Shown here: positions 15,501-20,257 of the stretch, piece by piece | Layout of the letters: each line of letters begins with the position of its first letter | Numbering within the stretch: the first letter of the stretch is position 1 | Notes under the pieces: model-generated | What the model was told of the DNA's origin: nothing | Database searches by the model: none | The model's input: the letters and a program-made list of their open reading frames with translations, nothing else | Assembly (NCBI GenBank): GCA_910586175.1 | Contig: CAJUIJ010000015.1 | Span: forward strand, 1 to 20,257 | Reading direction: 5' to 3' | DNA: 20,257 nucleotides | Source of the DNA: an uncultured Muribaculaceae bacterium | GTDB taxonomy: Bacteria; Bacteroidota; Bacteroidia; Bacteroidales; Muribaculaceae | Made by a program: the position numbers and the translations under genes

Positions 15501-17021
15501 AATTTTTCAAGAATAGATCTGTCAGGACGAGCATTCGCCGACACTATTACAATGAAAGTAGACCACACCAACGTGACATATGGAGGCTCAGATTCAATAT
15601 TCTTTTCTAAAGGCTTGATTGACATACCGGGTGTGCGACTTTATGATCATTATGGTAATTCGGGCATGTTCAGCGGGAGTGTGCGTCACAATTACTTGAA
15701 AAACGCTACAATGGATTTCGAATTGAAAGATGCACGTAAGCTATTGGTCTTCGATACTGATGCCAAAATCAACAGAACCTGGAACGGAAGAGTTTTTGCA
15801 AGCGGTAATGCCAAATTAAAGGGGACACCCGGTCTAATAGCACTTGATGTAAAGATGCGAACTGATCGAGGCACACAATTTAATATAGAACTTGATGAAA
15901 CTCGTACGGCCACTGAGTATTCCTTCTTGACATTTTCAGACAAGACTGCCGAGCTTGAAATAGCAGAGAAAGAAGAAGAAAGTTTTGAGGAGAAATTCAA
16001 TAAGGAATCAAAAATGTTAGTTCATGAGAGGCCCAGCATATTCAGTATGGATCTCGCCATAGATGTAAATCAAGATGCAAACCTTGTGCTCGTTATGGAC
16101 CCGGCTGCAGGTGACAAAATAAAGGCAAGCGGTAATGGTGCGCTCCAGATGCACTATGACACATCTAATGACGACTATACACTCTATGGTAAATACACCC
16201 TCGAACGGGGCACCTATAATTTCAGTTTGCAAGACCTGATACTCAAGAACTTCACGATACGAACCGGAAGCAGTATAACATTTAACGGTGACCCACTTAA
16301 CGGTATTCTTGACATAACTGCATCCTATCGCGTCAACACTAACTTGAACGACCTTGATGCATCGTTCAAGGATGATCCTGACCTTAAGCGTACCATAGTG
16401 CCGGTAGACGCATTACTAAAAGTTAACGGTGACATACACGCACCGGAGATAAAGTTCGATCTTAGTTTACCAACTGTTACATCAGAAGTGGAACGCAAGT
16501 TACATAGCCTTATTTCGTCAGAAGACATGTTGAATCGTCAGGTGATATATCTGCTTGCACTCAACCGTTTCTACTCGCCGGCTTATTCCGAAGCCGAAAA
16601 AGGAGGTGAGTTCGCATCTGTAGCTTCCTCCACATTATCATCGCAAATACAGAACATAATAGGTTCCATGACAGATAAAATATCTCTTGCGCCATCAATC
16701 AAGTCCGAGAAAAGCGATTTCTCGGATATGGAATTTGACGTAGCCCTGTCGTCAAGACTGTTTGACGACAGGCTTCTGATTAACGGAAACCTCGGATACA
16801 GAGACAAGAGCACGTCTCAAACTACATTTATTGGAGACTTTGATGTAGAATATCTTCTCACACGCAATGGCCAATTGCGTCTGAAGGCATATAATCACTT
16901 CAACGATGCATCATATTACCTTAAATCCGCGTTAACAACACAAGGAATAGGTATAATGTACTGTAAGGAGTTTGATGACCCTTTGAAGTTTCTTAAGAAG
17001 AATAAAAACAATAAGAAGTGA
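12546..17021 (+). CDS. tamB: TamB/DUF490 translocation and assembly module protein
   Basis: This 1491-residue protein is anchored by one N-terminal membrane helix (about residues 10-35) and otherwise spans the periplasm as repeated beta-rich segments, as in AsmA/TamB proteins. It opens like AsmA relatives (a PSVQNKL segment, then LTGGKIKIGDISIYPFNEL). The C-terminal DUF490 domain is recognisable near residue 1221 (GTYNFSLQDLILKNF, then GSSITFNGDPLNGILDITA) and around 1418 (GYRDKSTSQTTFIGDFDVEY). TamB proteins help insert outer-membrane proteins and are proposed to form grooves carrying phospholipids between membranes. No TamA/BamA-type partner is in the window. The start at 12546 is set by the promoter. 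The stop overlaps the patatin gene's GTG, giving a coupled pair. Confidence 0.9.
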   Translation: MSATRSIYKVLRSVLFSVILTAVGLVAALYVIISVPSVQNKLKNIAEKELATLTGGKIKIGDISIYPFNELRINNVLISDPDGNKCAYIGRLGAGIDLWDLMVDGDVVITYVELVSLDASLRQDYPGAPLNIQFLIDAFKSKEKRKQSKVRVVLHNIVVRKSAVSFRRTWMPQNETTSKFDPNNIKITNFNADLSLPYIIGDSVSVKLRRLAFQEQSGIDIKSLSLRASCSPHHIDLSDFKLKVGDSQIRLSDQVIEMNGYNDIINALSQNSRNVTLSCIPLYPADFKALAPILSKFNMPFMFYAKMDGTLDDFKFNNISVQSNSGDMRLDLNGEAIGVTNPKSIKAVLKHLNLHLSSEWMEILLTTSHKIPSNIRSVLYKLGNTDLILTGDVDLASYSAFADLKLQSEAGKLDIASELCRTGSSWSLSNINIATDGFAAGRISGVDKLGIVALNASGSLIIDKKDIDIDMSADVPLIEYNGNSINNLFLALSKSGKSVKGEVNIPDQNLNLTLNADILLDGANSNWNINGNIVNAVPSNWGIAAFKPGESISGLLTLNAIGNSVDNMQGDLNIKNAKLSSQKRPISIESLVLSASIDDNIREYILDSEFVQGRLTGDFKLSSMQNMLASMMHQCFPSLFKVVESNNYDNQFADIKLKLLPANELYNAFNIPIRPGEPVNIEAHVSGIEGAATLALDAKYLIQGKKKLIKNTHFETSVGIDSPLVLDLKTTYPVKRDLADIHIHAIAFDNKANANIGWTAASNSENHGSVALQASLSRDPIYNMLGIETKLDESSINLNGAKWKVLPATISFKDKVLEVNNIHISHDYQFININGKASANPLDVLTANLAGVDLQYIFDILNINHVDFGGIATGRAKVSNLFSGSPIAETENLTVKDLAYNGCVLGDGKLYGNWDNAAKKVGINADIQAADTASAIVRGGIFVTRDSLSFDFDAHKIDVRMLQPFMSGFTSKISGKASGQLKLYGNFSRIDLSGRAFADTITMKVDHTNVTYGGSDSIFFSKGLIDIPGVRLYDHYGNSGMFSGSVRHNYLKNATMDFELKDARKLLVFDTDAKINRTWNGRVFASGNAKLKGTPGLIALDVKMRTDRGTQFNIELDETRTATEYSFLTFSDKTAELEIAEKEEESFEEKFNKESKMLVHERPSIFSMDLAIDVNQDANLVLVMDPAAGDKIKASGNGALQMHYDTSNDDYTLYGKYTLERGTYNFSLQDLILKNFTIRTGSSITFNGDPLNGILDITASYRVNTNLNDLDASFKDDPDLKRTIVPVDALLKVNGDIHAPEIKFDLSLPTVTSEVERKLHSLISSEDMLNRQVIYLLALNRFYSPAYSEAEKGGEFASVASSTLSSQIQNIIGSMTDKISLAPSIKSEKSDFSDMEFDVALSSRLFDDRLLINGNLGYRDKSTSQTTFIGDFDVEYLLTRNGQLRLKAYNHFNDASYYLKSALTTQGIGIMYCKEFDDPLKFLKKNKNNKK

Positions 17022-17836
17022 AGACAATCAATATAGAAGGCCTACTTGAGCGTATAACTTTCCGCAGGCGTGATTCAATTGGGTTTGCGTTCAGTGGTGG
17101 TGCATCCAAAGGCTTCTCACATATAGGCATAATTATGGCGATGGAGAAATTCGGCATTAAGCCTGACATTATCTCCGGTGTGTCGGCCGGTTCTATCGCG
17201 GCTGTGCTTTATGCAGCGGGGTTAACTCCACTTGACATGCGCCAATGTTTTGCAGATTACAATAAATTTTCTGACTTCAGATCATGGACACTTCCAAAAG
17301 ATGGAATTTTCAATCTTAGTAAGTTTGCCAAACTACTTGAATCATGGTTACCTGTAAAGCGACTCGAGGAGCTTAAGCTACCTACTGTGGTATGTGCCAC
17401 TAACCTTGATCGAGGCACTCAGGTAGGATGGGTAAAGGGTGAAATTGTGCCAAGGGTGGTGGCTTCGTGTAGCATACCTATTGTTTTCAGCCCTGTAGAA
17501 ATCAAGGGCTCCCATTACGTAGATGGGGGAGTGCTCCATAATCTGCCGGCATGGGCCATACGCGATTACTGCGATGTGCTATTCGGAGCAAATGTGTCAC
17601 CGCTCAATCGTGATTATACATATAAGGAATCGCTTATAGATATAGCCCTCAGATCTTACCATCTCACCACTAAGGCCAATCTTTCGTCAGACTTGCGCCT
17701 GTGCAACCATGTCATCACACCACGCGAATCCTTTACAAACAAGATGTTTGACATGTCAGCTCTCGATAATGCTATAAAAATAGGTTACGAAACTGCATGC
17801 CACGTGTTTGAAAGCCTCGAGACAACAGCAAAATAA
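17018..17836 (+). CDS. Patatin-like phospholipase
   Basis: The 272 residues show the patatin Ser-Asp dyad: the nucleophile elbow GVSAG with S56, the oxyanion-hole GGASKG (27-32), and DGG with D169. The family hydrolyses acyl esters of phospholipids or other lipids; this resembles the RssA/YchK type of short bacterial patatins. There is no signal peptide, so it probably acts in the cytoplasm or at the inner face of the membrane. The GTG start at 17018 overlaps the tamB stop as GTGA, and no other start is well placed, so translation is probably coupled. A 32-base gap leads to the amylase gene. Confidence 0.92.
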   Translation: MKTINIEGLLERITFRRRDSIGFAFSGGASKGFSHIGIIMAMEKFGIKPDIISGVSAGSIAAVLYAAGLTPLDMRQCFADYNKFSDFRSWTLPKDGIFNLSKFAKLLESWLPVKRLEELKLPTVVCATNLDRGTQVGWVKGEIVPRVVASCSIPIVFSPVEIKGSHYVDGGVLHNLPAWAIRDYCDVLFGANVSPLNRDYTYKESLIDIALRSYHLTTKANLSSDLRLCNHVITPRESFTNKMFDMSALDNAIKIGYETACHVFESLETTAK

Positions 17837-17868
17837 TATTCCAACAAACTTATATAACGTGAGTTTCA

Positions 17869-19587
17869 ATGAAAAAGACAACTAAAATGAAGGAAAAACT
17901 TATCATCTACCAAGCTTTTCCACGCATCTTCACCAACACAAACGACCATTGTATTCCAGATGGTACGTATGAACAGAATGGGTCCGGAAAACTTAATGAC
18001 ATCACTCCACGACTTCTTAACTCCTTACGAGCATTAGGAGTTAACTGTATATGGCTCACCGGAATTATAGAGATGGCCACAAAGACCGCCTTTGCAGATG
18101 GAGAAATTCCGGCTGACAACCCCAATGTGGTAAAGGGAGAAGCCGGTTCACCCTATGCCATAAAAGATTATTACGACGTATCTCCTGCCATTGCTACAGA
18201 TGTGACTAAACGCATGCAGGAGTTCGAGGACACCGTAAAGAGGACACATAAGGCCGGACTTAAGCTTATCATAGACTTTGTGCCCAACCACACAGCAAGA
18301 GTGTATCACTCAGATGCTGCACCCGCTGGCGTAAAAGACTTTGGAGCAGAAGATGATTATTCCAAGTTTTTTGCGCATGACAATAATTATTACTATATTA
18401 CCAATCAGCAATTTTCGCCAAACTTCAACATTGCACGTCCCGGCACTGAACCTTATGTCGAATTTCCGGCCAAAGCCACCGGCAATGATTGCTTCACTGC
18501 ATTCTGTGGAGAATATGATTGGTACGAAACTGTAAAATTGAATTATGGCTATGATCCCGGCGATAATTCGATTCATTTTGATCCTATACCGGATACATGG
18601 CTTAAAATGCTTTCAGTTCTCCGGTTCTGGGCATCAAAGGGAATCGATGGTTTCAGATGCGATATGGTGTTTATGGTGCCGCGTGAGTTCTGGCATTGGG
18701 CAATACCGCAAGTCAAGATTGATTATCCGAATATAGTATTCATCGGGGAGATATATGATGTCGATTCATACAGACCATTTCTTGATTACTGTAAGTTCGA
18801 CTATCTCTATGACAAGGTGAATCTTTATGACACACTTAAGGGGATTGAATGCCACAACATGTCGGCAGCTCAGCTATCATCATGCTGGCAGCGTGTGGAT
18901 GGCATTGGCGATTCCATGCTCAACTTTCTTGAAAATCACGACGAGGTAAGATTCGCCTCGCGCGAATTTGCCGACAATCCGGCGAAGGTAGTACCGTATC
19001 TGGTGACCAGTGCCATGATATCTCGCGGACCGTTCATGATATATTATGGTCAGGAACTCGGCGAAATGGCTCGCGACAACGAAGGTTTTGCCGGCGACAA
19101 TAACCGAAGCACAATTTTTGACTATTGGAGTTACGACACACTGCGACGCTGGTATGATAATGGGCATTGCTCAGTGCGTCGTCTCACTTCGCACGAACGT
19201 TGGCTGCGCTCCATGTATTCCACGGTATTGAACATGTGTAACCGCGAAAAAGCTATCAGAGAGGGCAACTTCTTCGACTTGATGTATGCTAACCTACGCA
19301 ATCCGGACTTCAATCCACACAAGCAGTTTGCTTTTATACGCTATACAGATGAGCAAATCCTACTCATCATTGACAACTTCGATTCTAAGCCTGCAACACC
19401 GGGTGTAATAATACCTGATCTTGCATTCGACATGGTGGGGATCAAAGAGGGTGTTTATCAGACTAATGACCTGCTTTGGGGACTTCCGCACACATTTGAG
19501 GTGCAACGAGGCAAACCTGTTAAATTTGAGATAGGGGCTTACGATGCACTAATTATTCCGCTGCAAAAATTTGTAGCAAACGAATAA
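17869..19587 (+). CDS. GH13 alpha-amylase-family glycosidase, cytoplasmic
   Basis: All four GH13 conserved regions are present in 572 residues: I, DFVPNH (136-141); II, GFRCD with nucleophile D265; III, FIGEIYD with acid/base E294; IV, FLENHDEVR with D358. The N-terminus (KLIIYQAFPRIF) starts the barrel directly and there is no signal peptide, so the enzyme is probably intracellular and acts on maltodextrins, glycogen or a similar alpha-glucan. A C-terminal beta-sandwich is suggested after about residue 470. The ATG at 17869 and another at 17887 (residue 7) are both plausible; the second fits the usual family start better. Substrate and subfamily cannot be named from the sequence alone. The prs promoter overlaps the end of this gene. 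Confidence 0.92.
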   Translation: MKKTTKMKEKLIIYQAFPRIFTNTNDHCIPDGTYEQNGSGKLNDITPRLLNSLRALGVNCIWLTGIIEMATKTAFADGEIPADNPNVVKGEAGSPYAIKDYYDVSPAIATDVTKRMQEFEDTVKRTHKAGLKLIIDFVPNHTARVYHSDAAPAGVKDFGAEDDYSKFFAHDNNYYYITNQQFSPNFNIARPGTEPYVEFPAKATGNDCFTAFCGEYDWYETVKLNYGYDPGDNSIHFDPIPDTWLKMLSVLRFWASKGIDGFRCDMVFMVPREFWHWAIPQVKIDYPNIVFIGEIYDVDSYRPFLDYCKFDYLYDKVNLYDTLKGIECHNMSAAQLSSCWQRVDGIGDSMLNFLENHDEVRFASREFADNPAKVVPYLVTSAMISRGPFMIYYGQELGEMARDNEGFAGDNNRSTIFDYWSYDTLRRWYDNGHCSVRRLTSHERWLRSMYSTVLNMCNREKAIREGNFFDLMYANLRNPDFNPHKQFAFIRYTDEQILLIIDNFDSKPATPGVIIPDLAFDMVGIKEGVYQTNDLLWGLPHTFEVQRGKPVKFEIGAYDALIIPLQKFVANE

Positions 19588-19601
19588 AATTTCTAAATTT
19601 G
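19570..19601 (+). promoter_or_regulatory. Promoter of prs
   Basis: TTTG (19570-19573), 20 bases, then TAAATTTG (19594-19601): an exact consensus match. The -33 box lies inside the last codons of the amylase gene. The predicted leader before the prs ATG is about 93 bases. Confidence 0.75.
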
Positions 19602-19614
19602 CACTCGAAAATAG

Positions 19615-19656
19615 AAATAGGGGAGTCCCCGGAATCTAAATAGGGGAGAATCCTAT
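19615..19656 (+). promoter_or_regulatory. prs leader with direct repeats and competing hairpins
   Basis: AAATAGGGGAG occurs at 19615-19625 and again at 19638-19648, 23 bases apart. GGGG (19620-19623) can pair with CCCC (19627-19630) across AGT, but the same CCCC can instead pair with the second GGGG (19643-19646). A second hairpin, ATAGG (19640-19644) with CCTAT (19652-19656), would compete with that alternative. Mutually exclusive pairings like these are a mark of leader-RNA control, though no known riboswitch class was recognised and the stems are short. Confidence 0.4.
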
Positions 19657-19669
19657 TGATATTTTCAAA

Positions 19670-19708
19670 ATGCAGACTAACCAACAATCATATACTTGTT
19701 ATGAATAA
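19670..19708 (+). other. Possible 12-codon leader peptide overlapping the prs start
   Basis: An ATG at 19670 opens a 12-codon frame (MQTNQQSYTCYE) ending at a TAA at 19706-19708, so it overlaps the prs ATG at 19701 in another frame. This arrangement could couple or limit prs translation. A frame this short can easily arise by chance. Confidence 0.2.
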
Positions 19709-20257
19709 CAACCTGCCGCCTATAAAGGTATTTGCTGGAGAAAACTCTCAGTATCTCGGAGAAAGCATCTGCAAGGAGCTTGGCATTGAGCTCGGAAAGA
19801 TGAAAAAGGAAAAATTTGCCGATGGCGAATTCGAAGTCGGATTTGAAGAATCAATCCGCGGAGCCCAGGTTTATCTTGTGCAGTCCACATTCCCCACATG
19901 CGAGAACCTTATGGAGCTGCTTCTCATGGTAGATGCTGCAAAGCGTGCATCTGCTGAATCTATAATTGCAGTAGTGCCTTATTTCGGATGGGCTCGTCAG
20001 GACCGTAAGGATAAACCTCGTGTGTCTATTGCAGCTAAACTTGTGGCAGACATGATGACAGCTGCCGGAATCAAGCGCCTTATAACCATGGATTTGCATG
20101 CAGATCAAATACAGGGTTTCTTCAATGTTCCGGTAGACCATCTTTACGCTTCATCCATTTTTATTCCTTATATCCAGAGCTTGAAACTCAAGGATATGGT
20201 GATCGCTTCTCCCGATGTAGGTGGCGCTAAGCGTGCTAACTCTTACGCCAAATATTT
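19701..20257 (+). CDS. prs: Ribose-phosphate pyrophosphokinase, 3' end cut by window edge
   Basis: Prs makes 5-phosphoribosyl 1-diphosphate (PRPP) from ribose 5-phosphate and ATP for nucleotide, NAD, His and Trp synthesis. The frame is open for 185 codons to the end of the window, roughly 60 percent of the usual 310 or so residues. Family motifs are FADGEFEV (39-46), PYFGWARQDRK (93-103, the ATP/regulatory flap), TMDLHADQIQGFF (the divalent-cation and ribose-phosphate region) and SPDVGGAKRA near the end. The ATG at 19701 gives a start like those of other Bacteroidales Prs proteins. A consensus promoter and a structured leader lie upstream. Confidence 0.96.
   Translation, partial: MNNNLPPIKVFAGENSQYLGESICKELGIELGKMKKEKFADGEFEVGFEESIRGAQVYLVQSTFPTCENLMELLLMVDAAKRASAESIIAVVPYFGWARQDRKDKPRVSIAAKLVADMMTAAGIKRLITMDLHADQIQGFFNVPVDHLYASSIFIPYIQSLKLKDMVIASPDVGGAKRANSYAKY

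Noticed and set aside
19851..20141. Minus-strand open frame of 96 codons
   Set aside because: It is antisense to prs, whose plus-strand frame shows clear family motifs.

Overview
The window looks like chromosomal DNA of a Bacteroidales bacterium, perhaps Muribaculaceae (the family is a guess). Six promoters fit the Bacteroidetes pattern of a -33 TTTG-like box, a 19-20 base spacer and a -7 box TAnnTTTG. Shine-Dalgarno sequences are weak or absent. The gene content also fits: a large TamB, a SPOR protein between tpiA and folE, an SO_0444-type permease, and a hemerythrin-LuxR fusion regulator. I see no tRNA, rRNA, insertion sequence, prophage or CRISPR array. The longest gene-free stretch is about 264 bases.

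Layout. (1) 1-2890, minus strand: tsaD (tRNA t6A synthesis), then a CinA/PncC-type NMN deamidase lacking the usual CinA N-terminal domain, then a family-11 fucosyltransferase-like gene cut by the window edge. (2) 2914-4969, minus strand: a tpiA-SPOR-folE operon closed by a hairpin terminator. (3) 4969-9729: a divergent locus. Leftward runs a regulator joining a YtfE/RIC-like di-iron hemerythrin domain to a LuxR DNA-binding domain, overlapping a UPF1/IGHMBP2-like SF1 helicase. Rightward runs a Cu/Zn-efflux-type permease with a fused heavy-metal-associated (HMA) domain, overlapping a Fur-family regulator. (4) 9792-12281: a secreted DUF3108 protein, then a minus-strand group of an unrecognised 120-residue helical protein, a PlsC-like acyltransferase and an omega-amidase-like nitrilase. 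(5) 12499-17836: tamB, expressed from a promoter that nearly abuts its start codon, with a patatin-like phospholipase coupled by a GTGA overlap. (6) 17869-end: a cytoplasmic GH13 alpha-amylase-type enzyme and the 5' part of prs (PRPP synthetase), whose leader has repeats and alternative hairpins.

Most of the window is housekeeping: tRNA modification, glycolysis, folate or pterin supply, PRPP, and envelope lipid handling. The part most likely to hold undescribed biology is the 4.9-9.7 kb locus. There a predicted di-iron sensor that binds DNA, a helicase, a soft-metal exporter with its own HMA domain, and a Fur-type repressor share one divergent control region. The tamB-patatin pair and the prs leader are the next most interesting. 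All functional statements rest on motifs read by eye; no database search was run.
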